A stretch of DNA of 64,000 nt from Marine Group II euryarchaeote MED-G38 (GTDB lineage: Archaea; Thermoplasmatota; Poseidoniia; Poseidoniales; Thalassarchaeaceae). Made by a program: the position numbers and the translations under genes. The notes below the pieces were generated by a model that had not been told where the DNA came from, ran no database searches, and saw only the letters and a list, made by a program, of their open reading frames with translations. The stretch is taken from contig NTJP01000001.1 in NCBI GenBank assembly GCA_002457145.1, forward strand, positions 96,722-160,721. The letters are read 5' to 3'. Position 1 is the stretch's first letter. Every line of letters starts with the position of its first letter. Of the stretch, positions 35,853-43,939 are shown in pieces.

Positions 35853-35867
35853 TGGTATAAATTACCA
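35853..35867. promoter_or_regulatory. Small inverted repeat upstream of the E1 gene
   Basis: TGGTA and TACCA pair around TAAAT. A related TATGGTATATTTT stretch follows at about 35911-35923. Both lie in the AT-rich 156-base spacer before the dehydrogenase gene, so an operator is possible; the short stem is weak evidence. Confidence 0.3.
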
Positions 35868-35972
35868 AAAATATAACCTTAAATCATTATTTATTAAAAA
35901 ATAAGTAATATATGGTATATTTTAATTTAGTTTACCGAACATTTGTTGTATGAATACCTCTTCCGACTGATT

Positions 35973-38840
35973 ATGGCGGTAGGAAGACACGGAGTTTGGA
36001 AGTGTCCTAATTGTGGGCATCATCAGATATGGAAAACTCGTAATCACAATACATCACGACTAGATAGACAGTGTGAAAAATGTGAAAATAGGGCAAGAGT
36101 TACTCTTGATAGATCAGTTTCTGGCCAAGGTAGAAACAGGATTGTTAATATCTGGGAAAGGTCCACTAATGTTTCTCTGGAGGAATTGATTACTGAAGCG
36201 GCGCGGCGCAATGATAAGGAAATCGAGATTAATCATATTACCGAAGACTCCGATAAATTATTACAGACTAATTTGCCCATTATTTGGGGTAAAAATTGGT
36301 CTCCTAATTCTCCATTGGTCTTCTCTAATGTATTGAAATCAGCAGAAGTTAGAGGTGAATTACTGAGATTTGTAGCAGAAAGACATGACGGCCATCTAAA
36401 TTTTATTTCATCATTATGGGATTCTCAAGATATACCTTCAAAATTCAATGGTCCTTCTTTTCATCTTTTTTCAAAATCATTCATCAAAAAAATCGATATT
36501 TCTCTAAGAGAGAGATTATTCTCTCCAAATCTCTCCAAGTTAAGTCATTTAGAGATAATACCACGTAGAAGTGGGAATCTGTATCTTAATAGGCGTGCTT
36601 CTAGATTTTCAATAGATATTTCATTGTGCTTAAGAAGGATTGCATATGCTCAATCTGTTACACTAGAACAACGATTAGATTGGCAAAGGTGGATGATAAG
36701 AACTCGTATTTTAGACGAACATCTAAAAGATCTTTACATAAACGGAATTTCTACTCCTGATGGAAGTAGCTTCACAGGAAAGGGCTTCCGTTCAACTTGG
36801 CAAGAAGCAGTCGTTGGATGCGCCTCTGCATTGAAGAGTATAGATTTGATAGATCCAAAAGATAATGTTGGACCTGATATTATTGCTCCTATGATTAGAG
36901 ATACTGGTCTTGCTCTAGCAATGGGACAAACACCCTCGGAGATTTTTGCAGCACAAATGGGTAAATCAGAATCTTACATGGATGGTGGAATATATGGTTC
37001 CGGAGGACGTGATTTACATATCGGTAATTGGGAAAAGGGAATATTACCTCCTACGGCCCCCTTGCCTATAGCAAGTGCTACTACAACTGGAATAGCATTA
37101 GCTTCTTCGCGTTTAAACATTCAGCGCTTCCACTTAGCACCTGTAGGGGAGGGATGTAGCAGTAGTGGCGAATTCTGGGAAGCAATGAATTTCGCAGGAG
37201 CAAGGGGCTTACCGATTTCTTACATGATTCAAAATAATCAAATAGCATTAGATACATTTACTGTAGGGCAATCAGGTGCGGAAACATACGGCGACAAAGG
37301 ACATGCAATGGGCATCCCCTCGTGGTCAATAGATGGTTCAGATCCTGCTGCCTTTTTTGCTTCTACTGCTGTAGCAAGAGAGTTTTCTTTAGAAGGAGGA
37401 GGTGCAACACTAATTCATGTTGAGACAATGAGGGGTTGTGGACATGCTCATCATCACGATGATTTATATCTAGGTTCAGTAACTGGAAATCCTCCGGGAT
37501 ATGTCTCTAGGGAACTTTTAAGTTATTGGTCTTCTAAAGATCCAATATCACTTCATAATGATAAATTAATAGAATTGGGAGTAAGTCACAAAACCATTTC
37601 AAAGATACAAGATGAGGAGCAGAATTATGCCGATACGTCGAGAAGAGAGATGGAAAATATGCCATGGCCAGAAGGTAACAGTGTAACCCAAGGAATAACA
37701 TCATTACATGATGCAACAACCCATTCCCAACAAATAGACAGAATCAACTTAAGTAATAATATTACTGATCAGCCATTAAAAATGGGTGAATACGCTCTAA
37801 AGTTCTCTGATGCACCAAATTCATGGACTTTTAGTAGGGCTATTCAAAATGCAATGGTCGCTCTGGCTGAAGAATATGGAGATAAAATAGTATTTATGGG
37901 AGAAGATATGGAAATTGCAGGTGCTTTTGGGATGAATTTATCACTAAAAGCAAGAGGTCATTCTGACAAACTACTTGATATGCCTTTATCTGAATCTATA
38001 ATAATCAATTCTGCCACTGGGGCTGCATTAGGAGGCTTACGTCCAGTAGCAGAAATTCAATTCGGAGGTTTTGCAGCATTAGCAATGAATGCACTAGTAA
38101 ATAATACAGCTCAATTGAGATGGCGATGGGGGGCTAATGTCCCTCTTACGATAAGAATACCACTTGGAGGAAAAACTCGTAGTGGACCTTTCCATGCAAA
38201 TATTATAGAATCCTGGTTCATTAATGATCCAGGTCTGATTATTGTTTTCCCGAGCAACCCCCAAGATGCTTATGATATGTTAATTGAGAGCCACTCTTTA
38301 CCTGATCCAGTAGTATTTATGGAGCATTTGGGCCTATATGGACTTAGAGGAGGTTCTACAGGTTGGGGAGATAACATAAATCAATTGGTGGATACTAAAT
38401 CTGTTCATAAAAGGATTTCAGAAGGGAATATTTCGATTGGTAAAGCCAGAGTTATCAGAGGAGGAAAGGACATAACAATTGTAACCTGGGGGGCGATGGT
38501 CCATGTCGCTCTAAATGCAGCCAAAAAAGTTGTAAAAAAAGGACTCGAGGTTGAAATAATAGATTTACGAACTTTACTTCCCTTTGATGCCGAAACATGC
38601 ATCAAATCGGTAAATAGAACTTCTAGATTATTAATATTACAAGAATCACAATGGACTGGGGGCTTAGGGCATACAATATCTAGTAGAATATTGGAAGAAG
38701 CATTTTGGAATTTAGAATCTCCTCCTGTAGTAATCGGGGCACTGGATACTCCAGTTCCCTTTTCACCTCCATTGGAAGATTACACAATTCCTACTTCGGA
38801 TTTAGTTATGAGGCATATTGAGAGGTTATGCAGTCAGTAA
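35973..38840 (+). CDS. 2-oxoacid dehydrogenase E1 alpha-beta fusion with N-terminal zinc ribbon
   Basis: A protein of 955 residues from the ATG at 35973 (a TTG at 35943 is in frame). Cys11, Cys14, Cys34 and Cys37 form a zinc-ribbon pair (CPNC, CEKC). About 200 unassigned residues follow. E1 alpha starts near 240; TPP is bound by GEGCSSSGEFWEA and NNQIAL (about 392-425), and the EIFAAQMG segment fits 2-oxoisovalerate dehydrogenase. E1 beta starts near 615 with MGEDMEIAGAFG and ends with the transketolase C-domain. It would decarboxylate branched-chain or related 2-oxoacids. No E2 or E3 gene is nearby. The zinc ribbon plus fused subunits is unusual. Confidence 0.9.
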   Translation: MAVGRHGVWKCPNCGHHQIWKTRNHNTSRLDRQCEKCENRARVTLDRSVSGQGRNRIVNIWERSTNVSLEELITEAARRNDKEIEINHITEDSDKLLQTNLPIIWGKNWSPNSPLVFSNVLKSAEVRGELLRFVAERHDGHLNFISSLWDSQDIPSKFNGPSFHLFSKSFIKKIDISLRERLFSPNLSKLSHLEIIPRRSGNLYLNRRASRFSIDISLCLRRIAYAQSVTLEQRLDWQRWMIRTRILDEHLKDLYINGISTPDGSSFTGKGFRSTWQEAVVGCASALKSIDLIDPKDNVGPDIIAPMIRDTGLALAMGQTPSEIFAAQMGKSESYMDGGIYGSGGRDLHIGNWEKGILPPTAPLPIASATTTGIALASSRLNIQRFHLAPVGEGCSSSGEFWEAMNFAGARGLPISYMIQNNQIALDTFTVGQSGAETYGDKGHAMGIPSWSIDGSDPAAFFASTAVAREFSLEGGGATLIHVETMRGCGHAHHHDDLYLGSVTGNPPGYVSRELLSYWSSKDPISLHNDKLIELGVSHKTISKIQDEEQNYADTSRREMENMPWPEGNSVTQGITSLHDATTHSQQIDRINLSNNITDQPLKMGEYALKFSDAPNSWTFSRAIQNAMVALAEEYGDKIVFMGEDMEIAGAFGMNLSLKARGHSDKLLDMPLSESIIINSATGAALGGLRPVAEIQFGGFAALAMNALVNNTAQLRWRWGANVPLTIRIPLGGKTRSGPFHANIIESWFINDPGLIIVFPSNPQDAYDMLIESHSLPDPVVFMEHLGLYGLRGGSTGWGDNINQLVDTKSVHKRISEGNISIGKARVIRGGKDITIVTWGAMVHVALNAAKKVVKKGLEVEIIDLRTLLPFDAETCIKSVNRTSRLLILQESQWTGGLGHTISSRILEEAFWNLESPPVVIGALDTPVPFSPPLEDYTIPTSDLVMRHIERLCSQ

Positions 38841-38860
38841 TTAGCAAATGGTCTTGAGTA

Positions 38861-39817
38861 ATGCCTTCACGCGTACGCACTGTCATGGATGAGATATATG
38901 TCATTTTAGGATTCATCCTTTTAATTATGGGTGCAGAAGGTTTTGTTCAAGGAGCAGTGGCATTAGCAAGTAAATTTAGAGTACCTCCACTATTGGTAGG
39001 ATTTACAATTGTTGCTTTGGGGACCTCATTGCCAGAATTAGCTGTTGTTTTAGAAGCATTAGATACAGATGGAGGAGATGATATTGCTATTGGAGGAATA
39101 ATTGGTTCCAATATTTCAAATGTAATGCTAGTACTAGGTTCTGCAGCATTATTAGGCGCTTCTGAATACCCTGGAAGAGGAATAAGGAGAGATGCAGTAG
39201 CTGTTTTGATAGCAACATTAATTCTGGTTGGAGCAACATTATTCGGCTCAATATCACAACTACTTGGTGTGTTTATGATTTTTCTCTTAATTGCCTTTTA
39301 TGCATATTCGTATAATCATGCAAAAAACCACAACGTCCCACCAGAAAACGAAAACTCAATGATTTCTAATAATTTATATTTCGCCATAATAGTTTTGTTT
39401 GGAGGAGGAGTAATGGTGTGGTTAGGTGCAGATTTACTTATGACTGGTGTGATTGGAGTAATGGATAAATATGGAATTTCTCAGTCAGTCATTGGTTTGA
39501 CTATAGTCGCACTCGGAACTTCACTTCCTGAATTTGCTGTTACAGTCATTTCGGCCCTAAGAGGGCACGGCGGTGTTGCCCTCGGTAATGTTTTAGGTTC
39601 TAATGTTATGAATATTTTAGGAATTCTAGGTATCGCCTCAGTAATTGGCGGAGGTGTAGTAATATCTTCAAATTTTGCCCAAAGAGATATTTGGTTATTA
39701 TTACTTTCTTCTGGATTAGTATGTGGAATGCTACTTGATAATAGAGAAATTGGCAGAGGAGTTGGCCTTAGTATGGTATTAGGATATCTTACTTATATGG
39801 CCTTATTATTTAGTTAG
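38861..39817 (+). CDS. Sodium/calcium exchanger family transporter (CaCA, YrbG-like)
   Basis: A 318-residue protein of ten to eleven helices with two inverted repeats. Each repeat has the ion site: GTSLPELAV with GSNISNVMLVLG, and GTSLPEFAVTVIS with GSNVMNILGILG. These are the alpha repeats of calcium/cation antiporters. It likely exports calcium against sodium or protons. The ATG at 38885 is an alternative start. Twenty bases separate it from the E1 gene and 23 from the next. Confidence 0.92.
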   Translation: MPSRVRTVMDEIYVILGFILLIMGAEGFVQGAVALASKFRVPPLLVGFTIVALGTSLPELAVVLEALDTDGGDDIAIGGIIGSNISNVMLVLGSAALLGASEYPGRGIRRDAVAVLIATLILVGATLFGSISQLLGVFMIFLLIAFYAYSYNHAKNHNVPPENENSMISNNLYFAIIVLFGGGVMVWLGADLLMTGVIGVMDKYGISQSVIGLTIVALGTSLPEFAVTVISALRGHGGVALGNVLGSNVMNILGILGIASVIGGGVVISSNFAQRDIWLLLLSSGLVCGMLLDNREIGRGVGLSMVLGYLTYMALLFS

Positions 39818-39840
39818 ATTAAATATATTTTGTGATTTAT

Positions 39841-40431
39841 ATGGGCTTTAGGAATAATGAACCAGTTTTTTCTGTAATTTTAGCTGCAGGAAGTAGTAAA
39901 AGACTTGGCCAACCTAAAGCACTACTAAATATCGGTAATACTTCTTTAATTGATTTTACAGTTAATAGGTTAAAAAAACACAATTTAACGATAATTATTG
40001 TCACAAGAGAAGAATTAATTCTAGATATCAAATACTCAGTAAAAGGAGCGAAAACAATAACTAATCATCTGCCTGAAGAAGGTAGAACGGGATCTCTACA
40101 GATCGGATTAAAATTCATTTTAGAGAACTATTCTGAGAATTTTAAAGCTTTAGTTGTCCCAGTAGATAGGCCAGGTTTTTCATCTTCCACACTTTCAAAA
40201 ATTCTTTCTATGACTCAAACCTCTTGCCCCGAGAAAGATGGTAAAGGAGGCCACCCCCTATTACTATCAGAAGTAGATGTAAAAAGAATTCTTAGCCAAA
40301 ATCCAAAAACTCCTTTGCGTGAAATCATAGAACCATATAGATTCGAAGTTATGGATAAATATTTACATCTTAATGTTGATACACAAGACGATATCCCGAC
40401 ACTATCTAAATTTATTTCTTCTTTTGAATAA
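39841..40431 (+). CDS. mocA: MobA-like nucleotidyltransferase (molybdopterin cytidylyltransferase type)
   Basis: A 196-residue transferase starting VFSVILAAGSSKRLGQPKAL, the nucleotide-binding motif of the MobA/MocA family. VPVDRPGFS replaces the usual DxPxxS region, and KGGHPLLLS carries the GHP element. MocA makes the cytosine dinucleotide form of the cofactor used by xanthine-dehydrogenase-type enzymes. That fits the xdhC-like and three-subunit enzyme genes downstream. I prefer the ATG at 39841 over GTG at 39832. Confidence 0.83.
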   Translation: MGFRNNEPVFSVILAAGSSKRLGQPKALLNIGNTSLIDFTVNRLKKHNLTIIIVTREELILDIKYSVKGAKTITNHLPEEGRTGSLQIGLKFILENYSENFKALVVPVDRPGFSSSTLSKILSMTQTSCPEKDGKGGHPLLLSEVDVKRILSQNPKTPLREIIEPYRFEVMDKYLHLNVDTQDDIPTLSKFISSFE

Positions 40432-40538
40432 TCATAATCGATAAGATAATACTAATATTTACTATAATCATGTAATCAAATGTCGCTTTCGGGTAATTCA
40501 TAGATTAATCACAAATATAGGAATCTCCTGAGGCAATC

Positions 40539-41390
40539 ATGACTCGTACCGTTCTTTCTTGGGTATTGGAAAAGTTAGAGGCGGGACATGATGTCGCCTT
40601 AGCTACTGTTATAGATTCAAAAGGCAGTGTTCCCGGTAAACCAGGCGCCAAACTAGCCATGATAAAAGGTGGTGAAAAATTTGGTACAATAGGCGGAGCA
40701 GGATTGGAATTAAAAATCGAGAAAGCACTTAATGATTTAATTAAAAAACCATATATTATGGCATCCCAAGGAGGGAGAATAGAGAATTTCGTACTTTACA
40801 AGGACGGAAAAGGAAAAGAAGTAACGGCTTTGGACAGCCTATGTGGTGGCCAGTTGACAGTCTCTCTGGAAGTGGTGAATACGACTCCTCATATACTAAT
40901 TATCGGAGGCGGGCATGTTGGTAAATCAGTATCATTAGTTTGTGATTCTATATCATGGTCATACAGTGTTTTTGATATTAGAGAAGATTTTTCAAACAAA
41001 GATAGATTCCCTCTTGCAAAAGAATTACATTCCTCATCAGTTTCTAATTTTTTGGATTTAGAAAATAAGGATTCTCTCTCTAGATTTTCTGACATCTTGA
41101 TTTTAGGGCATGATTGGAGTATCGATCAAGAAATTTTAATAGGAATTTTATCTATTATTAAAGATCAAGAAAGGCCAAGAATTGGCTGTATAGGGTCAAA
41201 AACTAAATGGTCAGCATTCAAAAAGGCTGCACTTGATGAAAATATTTCCAAGTCAATAATAGACTCTACTAGATGCCCTATAGGTTTACCAATAGGGGCA
41301 CATTCTCCTGGAGAAATAGCTGTTTCTATATGTGCCGAAATAATTTCTTTAGATGCCGATAATGGCTCAATGCATAAAAGGGAAGAATAA
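40539..41390 (+). CDS. xdhC: XdhC/CoxI family molybdenum-enzyme maturation protein
   Basis: A 283-residue protein with the two family domains: an N-terminal ATVIDSKGSVPGKPGAKLAM region and a Rossmann-like C-terminal domain starting ILIIGGGHVGKSVS. XdhC proteins bind molybdenum cofactor, guide sulfuration and insert it into xanthine-dehydrogenase-family enzymes. The enzyme subunits are encoded 2 kb downstream and the MocA-like gene upstream, so it is probably their chaperone. A GAGG site precedes the ATG. Confidence 0.92.
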   Translation: MTRTVLSWVLEKLEAGHDVALATVIDSKGSVPGKPGAKLAMIKGGEKFGTIGGAGLELKIEKALNDLIKKPYIMASQGGRIENFVLYKDGKGKEVTALDSLCGGQLTVSLEVVNTTPHILIIGGGHVGKSVSLVCDSISWSYSVFDIREDFSNKDRFPLAKELHSSSVSNFLDLENKDSLSRFSDILILGHDWSIDQEILIGILSIIKDQERPRIGCIGSKTKWSAFKKAALDENISKSIIDSTRCPIGLPIGAHSPGEIAVSICAEIISLDADNGSMHKREE

Positions 41391-41393
41391 TCA

Positions 41394-42611
41394 ATGATAC
41401 GAATTTTCCCATTTTATATTTTATCAATACTTATCCTTGTACCCTTTGGTGGCTGTTTAGATAATGATACAATGATTAAAGATGAGGGTATAGGGACAGA
41501 TTCATTTGGAGCTTTCAGTGTAGTCGCACCAATAGATACCGGCATCAATGTCTATCATAATCATTTTATCATGGATGAAGATTATCCAAAATGGCTCTTA
41601 GATGGCCTGGGAGTGAATAAAATATGTCAAATTACTACTAATGGTACTTGGGAAGAAAGATATAATTCTGATAAAGAAACATGTTGGGATACTATAACTT
41701 CTATGGATATTGTATGGTTCAAGGGTACAAAGATAATCGGAACTTCTCCTGATGATGATACGGATATTCCAATACTAGATGATCCTCAAGATGGGCATGG
41801 TTCTGCAGTTACAGGGGCAGTTTTGAATGCTAATCCAGAAGCAGTAATATTTTTTGTAGAAGGATTTAGTGATGCCGCTGTACTTGCTGCGGCAAACCAA
41901 CCACTTGTTGATATAATTACAACCAGCTTCGGCCCGATTGGATCAATACCAGTTCCTGGTATCGAAGATGTTACCAAAATAGCAGTTGTTGAAAAGGGTA
42001 AAATTCACACAGGTGCTGCTGATAACTCACCTTCTCCTGCAGTACAAGATTCTACTGCCGGACCTCCATGGAGTATCGGTATTTCTGGTTACGCCGAGGA
42101 GGGTGATGATCAGAAAGAAACTATGAGTGGATCTTATCCAGATATAGCAGCAGATTGGACTCAGATATTGCCTAATCATGATGATATCGACGGCTATCAT
42201 GAGACTTCAGGTACTTCATTCGCCACACCAAGGACTGCTGGATTGCTCTCAAAAGTTATAGTTAGTTTAAGAGATGAATTTGGAGATTTCTCGTCAGGAG
42301 CAAATCCAGAAAATAGAAGTAAATTTTTAATTAACGGTACAGAAATTAAATTATCAAATGATGATTTAAGGAACGCACTCAATGCTTCTGCATGGTATCC
42401 TTCATTTTCAACATGGGATCCATTATCAGGGACTACGCCAATTTCTCCAGTGGCCCCATGTACTCAAGTTGGATGGGGCGTCGTCAATGAAAGTAATGTA
42501 CTCCCTATCATTGAACATCTAAATGGTACGAGTGAAATACCTAACAGGCCTTCAGACGTAGTTCTATGTATGGAAACCAATCAAGCCATCCGTGAATCAT
42601 ATTGGTCGTAA
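41394..42611 (+). CDS. Subtilisin-like (S8) lipoprotein
   Basis: A 405-residue secreted lipoprotein with lipobox FGGC (Cys21). The S8 triad is readable as Asp48 (APIDTGINVY), His135 (DGHGSAVTG) and Ser275 (SGTSFATP), with Asn211 in place for the oxyanion hole. The catalytic residues are present but spacing is compact and no propeptide is evident. It starts three bases after the xdhC-like gene and lies before the regulator, so it shares a transcription unit with the molybdenum enzyme. Its role there is unexplained. Confidence 0.85.
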   Translation: MIRIFPFYILSILILVPFGGCLDNDTMIKDEGIGTDSFGAFSVVAPIDTGINVYHNHFIMDEDYPKWLLDGLGVNKICQITTNGTWEERYNSDKETCWDTITSMDIVWFKGTKIIGTSPDDDTDIPILDDPQDGHGSAVTGAVLNANPEAVIFFVEGFSDAAVLAAANQPLVDIITTSFGPIGSIPVPGIEDVTKIAVVEKGKIHTGAADNSPSPAVQDSTAGPPWSIGISGYAEEGDDQKETMSGSYPDIAADWTQILPNHDDIDGYHETSGTSFATPRTAGLLSKVIVSLRDEFGDFSSGANPENRSKFLINGTEIKLSNDDLRNALNASAWYPSFSTWDPLSGTTPISPVAPCTQVGWGVVNESNVLPIIEHLNGTSEIPNRPSDVVLCMETNQAIRESYWS

Positions 42612-42652
42612 TTTCCGTAGGATTCAATACCTGTTCCTTGTTTGCACTAGAT

Positions 42653-43354
42653 ATGCGCAAGGTCGCCATAAGGTGGAATATCAATTCACTGCATGGTTCT
42701 GACGAAATTTCTCAAATTCTAGATTTGGTCGAGAGTATTGAAATACTCGGCCATCTTTCAATATCAAATAGTGGAATAACTCAATTAGCCGAGATAAAAT
42801 TATGTGAAAATACCAAAATCGAAGATATTTCTAACTTATCATATTTCCAAATCATCAATAAATATGAAGAAGATGATGATGGTATTTTAGTTAGCTTATT
42901 GTGCACACACCCATTGGCAATTTTAGGAGTCGAGATGTCCAACATTCATTTACAGACTCCTTACAAGCTATGTTCACAATCAGGTATGGAATTAAGAATT
43001 TCAGGTATTTCAGAATCAGTAAGAAATTTTGTAGCGCTAATTAGAAAAATATTACCTCCTGATAAAATAAGTGTCCAATCAGTTAAGGGAAATTTTGACA
43101 ATGGATGGACAGATGAATTAACAGAGAGACAAAAAGAAACCTTATCTTATGCTGCTTATAGAGGGTATTACAATTTAGATTCAAAAACCACATTGAAGAA
43201 ATTAGCTGATGAACTTGGAATGGCTAGGAGTACGCTTGGCGAACATATACAAAGAGCAGAATTAGTAATTTTACGTAAAGCAACTGAAGATTTAAACTTA
43301 CAAAAAGATAATTTAAATCCGAATACTCAAAGAACTATGGCGGATGGGATTTAA
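42653..43354 (+). CDS. HTH_10 (bacterio-opsin activator-like) transcription regulator
   Basis: A regulator of about 233 residues. The C-terminal LTERQKETLSYAAYRGYY and LADELGMARSTLGEHIQR segments are the HTH_10 domain of archaeal Bat-type regulators. The N-terminal 150 residues probably form a sensory domain. I chose the ATG at 42653; a start at 42602 would overlap the previous gene. It lies five bases before the iron-sulfur subunit gene, so it may control that operon (inference). Confidence 0.9.
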   Translation: MRKVAIRWNINSLHGSDEISQILDLVESIEILGHLSISNSGITQLAEIKLCENTKIEDISNLSYFQIINKYEEDDDGILVSLLCTHPLAILGVEMSNIHLQTPYKLCSQSGMELRISGISESVRNFVALIRKILPPDKISVQSVKGNFDNGWTDELTERQKETLSYAAYRGYYNLDSKTTLKKLADELGMARSTLGEHIQRAELVILRKATEDLNLQKDNLNPNTQRTMADGI

Positions 43355-43359
43355 CACGC

Positions 43360-43923
43360 ATGACTCGATTCCGGCTTCCGATGATCCCTGCTTCCGATGA
43401 AGTAACTTGGACTTCAACAATCAATGATGTTGATTTTTCTACTACCATCGAAAGTAACTCTATTTTACTAGATATTCTAAGAAACAAAGGTGGTAGCCTT
43501 GGTACCAAGAGGGGCTGTGATTTAGGTACTTGTGGTTGTTGTACAGTTCTAATAGACGGTATTCCAAAACTATCATGTTTGACACTAGCAAAAGAAGTTG
43601 AAGGTTGTGAAATTACCACAGTTGAAGGATTATCAATAGGACATCATCTTCATCCTATACAGGAAACCTTCGCTGAATATGGGGGGAGCCAATGTGGTTT
43701 TTGTACGCCTGGTTTTCTGGTAGTAATATCTGCATTACTTAATGAAAATCCAATGCCAAATGAACATCAAATAAAAACTGCTATTGAAGGAAATTTATGC
43801 AGATGTACTGGCTATCAACAAATAGTCGACTCAGTTAAGGCCGCATCTGAAATAATGATTAATAATATGAAAATCAAAGACTCAACTTCTCCAATGAGCG
43901 ACCCTCATCCGGGTTTTAAATAA
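43360..43923 (+). CDS. Molybdenum hydroxylase iron-sulfur subunit (HcrC/CoxS type)
   Basis: A 187-residue subunit with two [2Fe-2S] clusters. The plant-ferredoxin-like cluster uses Cys53, Cys58, Cys61 and Cys73 (GCDLGTCGCC); the second uses Cys112, Cys115, Cys147 and Cys149 (QCGFCTPGF and NLCRCTGYQ). It passes electrons between the molybdenum and flavin subunits. It is first of three consecutive subunit genes. Confidence 0.95.
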   Translation: MTRFRLPMIPASDEVTWTSTINDVDFSTTIESNSILLDILRNKGGSLGTKRGCDLGTCGCCTVLIDGIPKLSCLTLAKEVEGCEITTVEGLSIGHHLHPIQETFAEYGGSQCGFCTPGFLVVISALLNENPMPNEHQIKTAIEGNLCRCTGYQQIVDSVKAASEIMINNMKIKDSTSPMSDPHPGFK

Positions 43924-43939
43924 CTAAAAAGGTATTATT

